The notes beneath the pieces are model-generated. The model searched no databases and was not told where the DNA came from. It was given only the letters and a program-made list of their open reading frames with translations. Positions 14,765 to 22,111 of a stretch of 37,030 bases of DNA are shown one piece after another; within the stretch, counting starts at the first letter, position 1; the number at the start of each line of letters is the position of its first letter. A program made the translations under genes and the position numbers. Source of the stretch: Chloroflexota bacterium (GTDB taxonomy: Bacteria > Chloroflexota > UBA6077 > FW602-bin22 > CADDYW01); assembly GCA_021323915.1 (NCBI GenBank), contig JAJPKB010000442.1:1-37030 (forward strand), given 5' to 3'.

Positions 14765-16462
14765 ATGGTCGAGCACATCCGCCAACATCGTCGTTTCCTC
14801 GCCGGGCTCATGGCCGTCCTCGTGGCAATCGGTGTGATCGTCGCGGTTACCGAATGGCCGTCGAGCAACCCGGTAGGGCAGGTTCTCAATCCGGTCAACG
14901 CACAGTGCCGTCGCGACCCCGCTCACGTTCCCGCTCCGCCGCCCGGCGCGTCGAACTATCTCCACACCTGCGGCAATCAGATCTACGATGCCCAGGGGCG
15001 ACTGGTGAAGATTACCGGCGTGAGCTGGTTCGGCCTGGAAACGCCAACCATGGCGCCGGATGGCCTCTGGGCGCGGAACTGGCAAACGATTCTCGATCAG
15101 CTGAAGGCCCTTGGCTTCAACGTGATCCGTCTCCCGTTCAGCGACGACGCCCTGCAACCCGGCGCCCAGCCCGCGGGAATCAATTACTTGCTGAATCCTG
15201 ATCTGAAGGGTCTAACCAGCCTCCAGGTCATGGATCGGATCATTTCGGGAGCCCGCCAACGTGGATTGCACGTCCTCCTCGACCGCCATCGCCCAAACCG
15301 CTACGCGCAGAGCGACCTCTGGTACACCAGCACTCGAAGCGAGGCGCAGTGGATCGCCGAATGGAAGATGCTCGCCGAGCGTTACCGAGGTAACGACACC
15401 GTGATCGGCGCCGACCTGGACAACGAGCCGCGCGGCCCGGCTACCTGGGGCACGAACGATCCGAAGACCGACTGGCGATTGGCGGCCCAGCGCGCTGGCG
15501 ACGCCGTGCTGTCGGTCAATCCGTACTGGCTCATCTTCGTCGAAGGGATCGAGCGCTCCGGCAACGACTGGTACTGGTGGGGTGGAAACCTGAGCGGCGT
15601 CGCGCGGGCACCGGTGATCTTGAACGTCCCGAATCGAGTCGTGTACAGTCCGCACGACTACGGCCCAGACGTCTACCCACAGGGCTGGTTCAAGGATCCG
15701 ACGTTTCCCGCCAATCTCCCCTCGGTGTGGGATAGCCATTGGGGATACATCGCCGAACAGGGCATCGCGCCGATCGTCCTCGGCGAGTTCGGTGGTCGCT
15801 CGGTTGGAACGGACGCCGAGGGGAAGTGGCAAAGGGCGCTGGTCGCCTACCTCGATCAGCACGACATCGGCTTCATCAGCTGGGCGCTCAATCCGGATTC
15901 GGGTGACACCGGCGGCATTCTCGAAGACGACTGGCTTACCGTAAATCCGGGCAAGGAAAGCCTCTACCGGCCCAGCCTCGCTCCGCCCATCGCATCTTCG
16001 TCGTCGAAGGCGGTCAGCGCGCCGGAGTCGCTTTCGGTGAGCTACCACTTGGCCAGCGCTCCTTCCCCTACCACCAGTGTCAGCTTCGAGGTGACGCTTT
16101 TCAATCACCGCGGCCAACCGGTGAAGCTCTCCGGTACCACCCTTCGCTACTGGATCGACGGCAACTCGGCGACGACCACCGTGGCCGTGGATTGGGCCGC
16201 GATGGGCACCTCGAGCGTGGATGCTCAAGTCGTAGCCGCGCCACTGGGAAAACAGGGCGGCTACATCGAGATCGGTTTCCACGACGCGACTTTACCGGCC
16301 TACGGATCCAGTGGCCCTATCCTCATTCGCTACCACCGGACCGATTGGGGTACGTTCAACCCCACCCGGGATTATAGCTTCGGGCGCTCGACGACCGACC
16401 AGGCGTGGCCTCGCATCGATCTCTACCAGGACGGTCGTCTGGTCTCGGGAACCGTTCCTTGA
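14765..16462 (+). CDS. GH5 cellulase/endoglucanase with C-terminal CBM3
   Basis: A 565-residue secreted or membrane-anchored enzyme predicted to cut beta-1,4-glucan. Residues about 8-28 form one hydrophobic segment (FLAGLMAVLVAIGVIVAV) without a clear cleavage site, so it may stay anchored. A Cys/Pro linker leads to the GH5 barrel (about 65-400). The acid/base is Glu221 in LDNEPRGP and the nucleophile Glu341 in VLGEFGGRS. After a Ser/Ala linker, residues about 415-565 form a family-3 cellulose-binding module: VSFEVTLFNHRG, then YIEIGFHDATLP and the ending YQDGRLVSGTVP. The TGA stop overlaps the -35 element of the next gene. With the sugar importer nearby it suggests plant-polymer use. Confidence 0.92.
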   Translation: MVEHIRQHRRFLAGLMAVLVAIGVIVAVTEWPSSNPVGQVLNPVNAQCRRDPAHVPAPPPGASNYLHTCGNQIYDAQGRLVKITGVSWFGLETPTMAPDGLWARNWQTILDQLKALGFNVIRLPFSDDALQPGAQPAGINYLLNPDLKGLTSLQVMDRIISGARQRGLHVLLDRHRPNRYAQSDLWYTSTRSEAQWIAEWKMLAERYRGNDTVIGADLDNEPRGPATWGTNDPKTDWRLAAQRAGDAVLSVNPYWLIFVEGIERSGNDWYWWGGNLSGVARAPVILNVPNRVVYSPHDYGPDVYPQGWFKDPTFPANLPSVWDSHWGYIAEQGIAPIVLGEFGGRSVGTDAEGKWQRALVAYLDQHDIGFISWALNPDSGDTGGILEDDWLTVNPGKESLYRPSLAPPIASSSSKAVSAPESLSVSYHLASAPSPTTSVSFEVTLFNHRGQPVKLSGTTLRYWIDGNSATTTVAVDWAAMGTSSVDAQVVAAPLGKQGGYIEIGFHDATLPAYGSSGPILIRYHRTDWGTFNPTRDYSFGRSTTDQAWPRIDLYQDGRLVSGTVP

Positions 16463-16488
16463 CTAGGTGCGGTCTCCCTTGTTATGAT
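16459..16488 (+). promoter_or_regulatory. Promoter of the NYN/LOTUS gene, overlapping the cellulase stop codon
   Basis: TTGACT at 16459-16464 contains the TGA stop of the GH5 gene. After an 18-base spacer TATGAT at 16483-16488 forms the -10. Both hexamers match the consensus in five of six bases. The predicted start point is near 16495. Confidence 0.65.
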
Positions 16489-16494
16489 CCTCAT

Positions 16495-16705
16495 AGATGG
16501 GGTATTGGACGCAACGACGCGTTCCGTTTAGCAAATGAGCGCCCACGCTGGTGTATCCATGCCGTTGGCATGGCCCAGTCAGCCCCCATTCATTTCGAAG
16601 CGCTCTAGCAGGTTTGGCGACGACGATCGAGGGATTTGACCGATTTGGAAACGTTGCGCTGGGCCTTTGATGCTAGATGCGTCATTTTTTTGGACGAAGG
16701 AAGAC
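16495..16705 (+). promoter_or_regulatory. Long 5' leader with a stem-loop before the NYN/LOTUS gene
   Basis: About 210 untranslated bases lie between the predicted start point and the ATG at 16706. They contain a perfect stem-loop, CCATGCC (16557-16563) and GGCATGG (16567-16573) around GTT, and a T-run at 16684-16690 shortly before the ribosome site AAGGAAG. I see no known riboswitch. The protein itself has RNA-binding domains, so self-regulation through this leader is possible but unproven. Confidence 0.4.
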
Positions 16706-18778
16706 ATGCCCAGCCAGGAAGAGAATTTTGTTGGCTTATTCATTGATTGGGACAACCTCGCGATTAGCACCGCCGTCGATATGGCCGGTGCGGTTCCCGA
16801 CGTTCGCGCCATCGTCAAGGCAGCTCAGAAATTCGGCACCGTCCTCGTCGCGCGCGCATACGCCGAGTGGAACGTAAGCAGCGAGCGATTGTCGGTGTAT
16901 CGCGCGGGCGTAGAGCCGGTCTACGCCCCAACGTTTCGTTTCGAGTCGGAGACCGCTGGATCGGGATCCAAGGGAAAGAGCCTCGCTGATCCTTGTCTGG
17001 TAACCGATTGCATCGATATCCTCCACCTTATGCCCGAGATCAATACCTTCGTGCTGGTGTCGGGTGACAAGGATCTGATCCCGATCGTACGTCTTGCCCA
17101 GTTGCGCGGCAAGAAGGTCGGCGTGATTGGACCGGACTTCGCGGCGGCGATTCTTCGCGATATGGCGGATGAGTACATCCCTTACCGGCAACTCGCCGAA
17201 GCGTCCGACAACCCGCCCACCGAAGTGAGCATCCACGGCGCGCGCTCGCACCGGCGCGCTACGCCCACCGCTCGCGTCGCTCCGGCCGCGGCTCCCGCCG
17301 TGCCACGCTCGCCGGTCCCGTCCCGTTCGGCGCCGCTCGCGGTGGCTCCGAGCCCGCTGCCTCCGGAGCCTAACGGCTCCGATCAGCGCTACGACGGCGC
17401 GACGGTCACGGAGAGCGTCGTCGAGCCGGTGACGTCTGTTCCCGCCGAGGAATTGCTGGACCCGGCGCCGCTCTACTCGGTTATCGGAACGATTCTTCGA
17501 GAGCGAGAACAGGCCGGCAAGCCACGTCTCCGCACGACGAATCTCAAGGATCAGCTTCTCGCGCGCATCCCGGGCTTCAACGAGCGCAAGTACGGCTTCC
17601 CCCGCTTTAAGGATCTGTTGGCTGCCGCCGAAAAGGCCGGTGTACTGACAGTTTCGCGCACCGGCCCGGTCCAGTGGGTGAGCGCAGCCGGTCAGGCTGC
17701 TCCGGCCGCTGCGGAAGCCACGCCGGTTGCGGATCTTCCCATCGTCGCGGCGCCTGAGCCGGTCGAGCCGGCGGTCGCTCCGGCCGAAGAGATCGACGCC
17801 GACGTGGTCGAGTTTGTGCTCGGGCTTCGAGAACGCAGCCGCTGGCTGACCTACACCTACGTGCTGACCAATCTGCTCAATCACCTCGGTAATGGAGCGG
17901 CGGATGCCACGTCCGACGCCGAGGCACGAGTTACGCTGAATCGCCTGGTCCAGGCAGGCGTCCTGGTCGTCGATCGCGAGCCGCGTGAGATCGACGTGAA
18001 TGGCACTCGGCACCGAGTCCGGCTGTGTCACGTCGTTGACGATCATCCGTTGGTTCAGCGGGTCCTCGCGAAGATGAAGGACGTGGAAGCTGAGCCGGTC
18101 TCGGTCGATGGGGACGTCACCGTGCCAGTACGGCCGTCGGAGGCGACGGAGCACTTGAACGGTGAGAGCGCCGCCACGACGGAGGCGCCCGAGCCGCCGC
18201 CATCGCCGGTCGTAGACGTGGCGAGTCAGGAGTCGAATACGGTCCTCGAGCCGGGGCCGACCGATTCCTTGATGGCCGAAGAACCGGTGCCGCCCGCCGC
18301 CGAGCCAAGCCCGGTCCGGGACGTCGTGGCTTCGCCCCTGGTCGATCTTCCCGCCGTCTTGGCATCGCCGATCAAATCGGCGCCCACCGAAAACGGCGAC
18401 GTGTTTGCACCGGACGTGGCGACAACTTCCGCGGAAGACGTCAGCCAGCCGGACGGCGCTACCGCCGGCGAAGACGAATCGGCCGCTAGCGCCGAAGCAG
18501 CCCCTGGGCCGTCGCTGACGTTGGCCGAAAGCTTCGCGGTCCTGCGCGATGTCGTTCGCGACGCTACCGATGCGAATCGTCCCACGACCGGGCCGGCCGC
18601 GGTGAAGAATCGCCTCGTGCGCCGACTGGGATCCTTCGACGAGCGTGCGTTCGGCTTCAGCAAGTTCAAAGACTACCTGGTCTCGGCGGAGCGGGCGGGT
18701 GCGATTCGACTGGAAGTGAATGGAAACACGACCAGGGTCGCGCTCGCTTCTTCCGAGGAAACGGGCGCCGCGGAGTAG
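16706..18778 (+). CDS. NYN-domain ribonuclease-like protein with two OST-HTH/LOTUS domains
   Basis: A 690-residue protein. Residues about 7-165 form a NYN (PIN-like) nuclease domain with the acidic motifs LFIDWDN, VTDCIDIL and VSGDKDLIPIV, which in this fold bind metal for RNA cleavage. After a Pro/Ala-rich linker, residues about 251-328 match an OST-HTH/LOTUS RNA-binding domain (IPGFNERKYGFPRFKDLL). Residues 362-455 look like another winged helix (WLTYTYVLTNLLNHLG). A long acidic linker is followed by a second LOTUS copy at about 603-681 (LGSFDERAFGFSKFKDYL). The architecture recalls eukaryotic MARF1/limkain b1. The ATG at 16706 has AAGGAAG just upstream; the frame begins 13 codons earlier without such a site. 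purD follows 57 bases later. RNA target unknown. Confidence 0.88.
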   Translation: MPSQEENFVGLFIDWDNLAISTAVDMAGAVPDVRAIVKAAQKFGTVLVARAYAEWNVSSERLSVYRAGVEPVYAPTFRFESETAGSGSKGKSLADPCLVTDCIDILHLMPEINTFVLVSGDKDLIPIVRLAQLRGKKVGVIGPDFAAAILRDMADEYIPYRQLAEASDNPPTEVSIHGARSHRRATPTARVAPAAAPAVPRSPVPSRSAPLAVAPSPLPPEPNGSDQRYDGATVTESVVEPVTSVPAEELLDPAPLYSVIGTILREREQAGKPRLRTTNLKDQLLARIPGFNERKYGFPRFKDLLAAAEKAGVLTVSRTGPVQWVSAAGQAAPAAAEATPVADLPIVAAPEPVEPAVAPAEEIDADVVEFVLGLRERSRWLTYTYVLTNLLNHLGNGAADATSDAEARVTLNRLVQAGVLVVDREPREIDVNGTRHRVRLCHVVDDHPLVQRVLAKMKDVEAEPVSVDGDVTVPVRPSEATEHLNGESAATTEAPEPPPSPVVDVASQESNTVLEPGPTDSLMAEEPVPPAAEPSPVRDVVASPLVDLPAVLASPIKSAPTENGDVFAPDVATTSAEDVSQPDGATAGEDESAASAEAAPGPSLTLAESFAVLRDVVRDATDANRPTTGPAAVKNRLVRRLGSFDERAFGFSKFKDYLVSAERAGAIRLEVNGNTTRVALASSEETGAAE

Positions 18779-18835
18779 ATCCCCAACGGCGCGGCCGGCG
18801 AAATCCCGAGCAACGAATAGGAGACGACGCTCGTC

Positions 18836-20104
18836 GTGTCTCGATGGAATATTCTCGTCGTGGGGGCCGGGTCTCGCGAACACGCGATTCTCTGGAAGCT
18901 CCGCCAGAGCGCGCGCGTAGGACAGCTCCACTGCGCTCCGGGTAACGGTGGCACCCCGGCCGTCGCGGAGTCGGTCCCGATCCGGGTGAGCGACGTCGAC
19001 GCGATCGCCGACTGGGCGGCCGGTCATTCGATCGATCTGGTCGTGGTCGGCCCGGAAGATCCGCTCGCCCTCGGTCTCTCCGATCGCCTCATGGCCAGGG
19101 GCATTCCGGTCCTTGGCCCGACAGCCGCCGGGGCGCGGATCGAGTCCAGCAAGCGTTGGGCGAAAGAGCTCATGCGCGAGGTGGGCGTTCCGACCGCCGA
19201 CTACCGTGCCTTCCTCGACGCCGACGAAGCGTGGCGATACGCCCGCGATCGGTCCTATCCATTAGTGGTGAAGGCGGATGGCCTGGCCGCGGGTAAGGGA
19301 GTCGTCGTCGCTCGGACTCCAGACGAGGCTCGCCGGGCCATCTCTGCCGCGATGACCGAGGCCGTGTTTGGCGACGCCGGGCGCACCCTGGTCGTCGAGG
19401 ATTATCTCGAGGGCGAGGAAATGTCGCTCCTGGCGTTCGTCGATGGGTGCAAGGTCGCCCCCCTGGCACCGGCCCGTGACCATAAACGGGTTGGAGATGG
19501 CGACGTCGGCCCGAATACGGGCGGCATGGGCACGATCGCGCCGACGCGGGTGGCGAACGCGATTGGCCTGGAAGGTCTGACCCATCGGATCTTGAAGCCG
19601 GTCGTAGCGGCACTGGACGCGCGCGGAATCATCTACCGCGGAGTGATTTTCGCCAATCTGATGCTGACCGCGGATGGACCAAAGGTGATCGAGTTCAACT
19701 GCCGACTCGGGGATCCGGAAACGCAGGTAGTCCTTCCCTTGCTCGCGGATGACCTGGCCGAAATCGCTTACGCCACCGCCACCGGCGAGCTTCGGTCCGG
19801 GCCGCTCGCGGTTCGGCCCGGGTACCGCTGCGGCGTCGTCCTCACTTCGGGCGGATACCCGGGACCGTACCAGACCGGCTTGCCTATCGAGGGAGTCGAC
19901 CGGATCGACCCGGATGCCCTCGTGTTTCACGCCGGAACCAGACTCGTCGACGGAACGCTGGTCACAGCCGGCGGACGGGTCCTGACCGTGGTTGGTCAGG
20001 GAGATAGCCTGGCAGCAGCGCGTGACCACGCCTATGCTAACGTGGAGCCCATTCACTTCGAGGGCGCGTACTGCCGGCACGATATCGGCGTTCGTGAGCT
20101 CTAA
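18836..20104 (+). CDS. purD: Phosphoribosylamine-glycine ligase (GAR synthetase)
   Basis: A 422-residue ATP-grasp enzyme that joins glycine to phosphoribosylamine in the second step of purine synthesis. The N-terminal domain shows ILVVGAGSREHAILWKL. The ATP-grasp part has YPLVVKADGLAAGKGVVVA near residue 140, then NTGGMGTIAPT and VIEFNCRLGDPETQ, which holds metal-binding residues. The C-terminal domain includes GYRCGVVLTSGGYPG. Length is normal. The GTG at 18836 starts the first strand within a few residues and has AGGAG upstream. It probably shares the transcript of the NYN/LOTUS gene; no other purine genes are present in the window. Confidence 0.95.
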   Translation: MSRWNILVVGAGSREHAILWKLRQSARVGQLHCAPGNGGTPAVAESVPIRVSDVDAIADWAAGHSIDLVVVGPEDPLALGLSDRLMARGIPVLGPTAAGARIESSKRWAKELMREVGVPTADYRAFLDADEAWRYARDRSYPLVVKADGLAAGKGVVVARTPDEARRAISAAMTEAVFGDAGRTLVVEDYLEGEEMSLLAFVDGCKVAPLAPARDHKRVGDGDVGPNTGGMGTIAPTRVANAIGLEGLTHRILKPVVAALDARGIIYRGVIFANLMLTADGPKVIEFNCRLGDPETQVVLPLLADDLAEIAYATATGELRSGPLAVRPGYRCGVVLTSGGYPGPYQTGLPIEGVDRIDPDALVFHAGTRLVDGTLVTAGGRVLTVVGQGDSLAAARDHAYANVEPIHFEGAYCRHDIGVREL

Positions 20105-20337
20105 CCAGCGTTTCCTCTGCTTCCCGTCCCCCGAGCGTTCTGTGAGATCCAGCCCCTGATCGTCGCTATGTCGGACGGTCGGCCAGTGCTTGAGGGGAAC
20201 CGCTGAATGCGCTGCCGGGAGGCATTGGGCTCTTCACACCTCTCCGGCCGCGGTCCGCGCCATTCGAGGAAGAGGACGAATCGCCGTCGTCACCAAAAGC
20301 ATCGACTCGGCCGTTCGTCCGAGGGGAACGATCCAGG

Positions 20338-20880
20338 CTACTGAACGACCACCGTTCCGTGCATTCCAAGGGTTTCGTGAGGAATACAGGTATACTTGTA
20401 GGTGCCAGCGTCGCTGAAAGTATGCGACCAGCTCTGGCCGGGCTGGAGCAGGCCGGAGTCGAACGGCTGGACGCCACTCGGAAGCTGGACGTCCGCCTTG
20501 TTCACCGCCTTGGACGGATCGAAGGTGGCGGAGTGGACCGTCGAGCTCGCGTTTTGCCAGGTAACCGTCCCACCCTTGGAGATCGTCACCGTCGCGGGAT
20601 CGAAGGTGTTCTGGTCAGTCATCTTGACCGTCGTACCGCCGGATGATTGCCCCCCGCTCGCCGCGGTGCTGACGGACTGCACGGCCTTGGCCTGGGCGTT
20701 TAACCCCGACGAGACCTTGGCTGCGGCGGTCGCCGCCGAGTTGTCAGATGACGATGAAGCCGAGCCGCCGCCAGAGCTACAGGCAACCAGGGCGCTAGCC
20801 CCTACAAGCGTCAGGCCAGCCAGGAAGCCTCTCCGTCCTAGCTTCTCCTGACCCACCTCGAGAAAGCGCGCACGAGACAT
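20338..20880 (-). CDS. Cupredoxin (plastocyanin/azurin-like) Tat lipoprotein
   Basis: A 180-residue type-1 copper protein acting outside the membrane, probably in electron transfer. The N-terminus has GRRGFLAGLTLVGASALVAC, a twin-arginine-like signal with lipobox cysteine at 34. A low-complexity Ser/Ala linker runs to about residue 82. The cupredoxin fold follows, with copper ligands His116 (TVHSATF), Cys165, His168 (YTCIPHE) and Met173 (LGMHG) all present. ATG at 20880 has GAGGGAA upstream. It converges with purD across 233 bases in which I see no gene or clear terminator. A role with the cytochrome oxidase encoded 10 kb away is possible but inferred. Confidence 0.92.
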   Translation of the reverse strand: MSRARFLEVGQEKLGRRGFLAGLTLVGASALVACSSGGGSASSSSDNSAATAAAKVSSGLNAQAKAVQSVSTAASGGQSSGGTTVKMTDQNTFDPATVTISKGGTVTWQNASSTVHSATFDPSKAVNKADVQLPSGVQPFDSGLLQPGQSWSHTFSDAGTYKYTCIPHETLGMHGTVVVQ

Positions 20881-20910
20881 GTGTTCCCTCTTAACGTGTA
20901 GTTGTCACCG

Positions 20911-20949
20911 CCGCCGACGCCGTCGGCGGTGTCTGATGAGGATCATCAG
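20911..20949 (-). promoter_or_regulatory. Two tandem stem-loops in the cupredoxin leader
   Basis: CCGCCGAC (20911-20918) pairs with GTCGGCGG (20922-20929) across three bases, and CTGATGA (20933-20939) pairs with TCATCAG (20943-20949) across three bases. Both lie between the predicted start point and the ATG at 20880, so they would be folded in the mRNA leader. They could affect translation or stability. No T-run follows. Confidence 0.5.
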
Positions 20950-21009
20950 CCAGGTGATCGGGCAACGACGTTTCTTGAGCCCAGCGCGTCGAACGTCGAT
21001 TCCGTTCCC

Positions 21010-21051
21010 AGTATAGCGCAAGTTCGCGCGCGCCGCGAACGCGGCGCGCGC
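21010..21051 (-). promoter_or_regulatory. Candidate cupredoxin promoter overlapped by a 12-bp palindrome
   Basis: On the minus strand TATACT (21010-21015) is a good -10 site. The -35 region falls inside a perfect palindrome, GCGCGCGCCGCG (21026-21037) and CGCGGCGCGCGC (21040-21051) around AA. A protein bound there would block RNA polymerase, so an operator is plausible. The -35 hexamer itself (TTCGCG) is poor, which suits a promoter that needs an activator. Confidence 0.45.
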
Positions 21052-21090
21052 CAGCGGAGTGGAGCGCTTGGCCGATAGCTATCTTCGGGC

Positions 21091-21129
21091 AAAAAAGGAC
21101 CCCACGGCGTTGACCAGCACCGTGGGGTC
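21091..21129 (-). terminator. Rho-independent terminator of the zinc-ribbon gene
   Basis: On the minus strand a ten-base stem, GACCCCACGG with CCGTGGGGTC (21120-21129 and 21098-21107), closes a 12-base loop and is followed by a run of six T at 21096-21091. It lies 36 bases after the stop of the minus-strand gene ending at 21165. Confidence 0.85.
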
Positions 21130-21164
21130 GAGACGCAGGAAGCAGGAAGACGGTTAGGAGTAGA

Positions 21165-21431
21165 TTAGCGCCTTCGGTGGACGTCCGCGTCGTCGCCCGG
21201 AGGAAGGGGGACGATAACGGTTGGCGCGTAACGGATAACTTCCACGTCGTCGAGATACAACGGGCCGCCGCAGCGCCCGCAACGTGGCGGGCGGCCGGGG
21301 CGCATCCTGACTCCGGGACCAGTCGCGGGCGAGATCAGCCTCGCTTGAGCCAGGGGCTGCCCCTGCTCACCTTCTACCCGAGCGGCCACGTATCCACAAT
21401 GATAGCAGTGTAGCTCGGCTCGAACCTTCAT
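21165..21431 (-). CDS. Small zinc-ribbon protein of unknown function
   Basis: An 88-residue protein with two CxxC pairs, CYHCGY near residue 9 and CGRCGG near residue 50, which should together bind one zinc ion in a ribbon. The end is a short acidic and arginine-rich tail. The ATG at 21431 directly precedes MKVRAELHCYHCGY; the frame continues upstream to 21617 without a sensible site. GGAAGG lies about 12 bases before the start. A strong terminator follows. Such small ribbons often bind nucleic acid or protein partners, but nothing here fixes the role. Confidence 0.65.
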   Translation of the reverse strand: MKVRAELHCYHCGYVAARVEGEQGQPLAQARLISPATGPGVRMRPGRPPRCGRCGGPLYLDDVEVIRYAPTVIVPLPPGDDADVHRRR

Positions 21432-21492
21432 CGCACCAACATCCTTCCACCGCCCGTCCGACGACTGAATCACCTTGGAGCGGAACGATTGG

Positions 21493-21909
21493 TCAATCTC
21501 GGAGCAGCGATTCAACCTTAGAGAGTAACTGGTTACCGGTGAATGGCTTGGCAAGGTGTCCATCCCTCCGACGCTCCAAGTCAACCGGATCCCCGATCCA
21601 AAGCACCGAGGGTTCATCAGAACGCCCGGGCGGACGATAACCGTGGGTTCCGAGCTTGGAGATACCCTCGTCCGGTACGTCCACGATCACGAGCGCCGCG
21701 TGCGCATTCCCCGGTGCCAGGCAACCGCCTTCACAGGAAACCACGTCGTATCCTGCCTTACGCAAAAGCCGGGTGAGCGCTCGTGACATTAACGGATCGT
21801 CACTTACCAGGAGTACCAGGCGCCGATCGCTCGCGGCGTTCGACTCGGCACGGAGATTCTCGTCGGCGGGAATCACTAGCGCCACCTGCCCCGGTGCCTC
21901 ATTCGGCAT
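21493..21909 (-). CDS. Stand-alone receiver-domain protein, atypical
   Basis: A 138-residue protein with one CheY-like receiver domain from about residue 30, and no output domain. The acidic pair Asp37-Asp38 (SDDP), the likely phospho-acceptor Asp77 (VIVDVPDEG) and Lys121 (AKPF) are seen. Unusual points are the missing Met-Pro after the acceptor, the lack of the usual Thr/Ser after strand 4 (VLWIGDP), and an N-terminal extension of about 30 residues. It may be a weakly phosphorylated or purely structural switch. The neighbouring kinase gene is on the same strand, 202 bases upstream, but has its own regulator. Confidence 0.75.
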   Translation of the reverse strand: MPNEAPGQVALVIPADENLRAESNAASDRRLVLLVSDDPLMSRALTRLLRKAGYDVVSCEGGCLAPGNAHAALVIVDVPDEGISKLGTHGYRPPGRSDEPSVLWIGDPVDLERRRDGHLAKPFTGNQLLSKVESLLRD

Positions 21910-21945
21910 CGATCTCGATCCCCATCGGGTTCGTCATCGATAAGT

Positions 21946-21973
21946 AGGATAGCCCTCAAATCTAAGATGCCAA
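21946..21973 (-). promoter_or_regulatory. Possible promoter of the stand-alone receiver gene
   Basis: On the minus strand TTGGCA (21968-21973), a 16-base spacer and TATCCT (21946-21951) would start transcription about 30 bases before the ATG at 21909. Both hexamers are moderate matches. It lies between the kinase gene stop and the receiver gene. Confidence 0.4.
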
Positions 21974-22111
21974 TGAAGGGAGCTTAAGAAGATCCTAAGA
22001 ACGGAGGACCGAACCACAAGGACGCGGCCGACGCGCGACCCGGCGCGCCGAGCCTGACGTCGATCCGACCGGCGGTGCGGAGCTTGGATGACGCGAGAGA
22101 AAGGAGCCGCG

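Noticed and set aside
14146-15201. 351-codon plus-strand frame spanning the MFS and GH5 genes
   Set aside because: Overlaps two well-supported genes and their divergent gap; composition is not protein-like.
16736-19027. 763-codon open frame on the minus strand
   Set aside because: It is antisense to the NYN/LOTUS gene and the start of purD, is Arg/Gly/Asp-rich and shows no family motif. Long antisense frames are common in GC-rich codon-biased genes.
20105-20337. Gap between purD and the cupredoxin gene checked for tRNA, small RNA or terminator
   Set aside because: No cloverleaf, no GTTCGA-type T-loop, and no hairpin with T-run was found.
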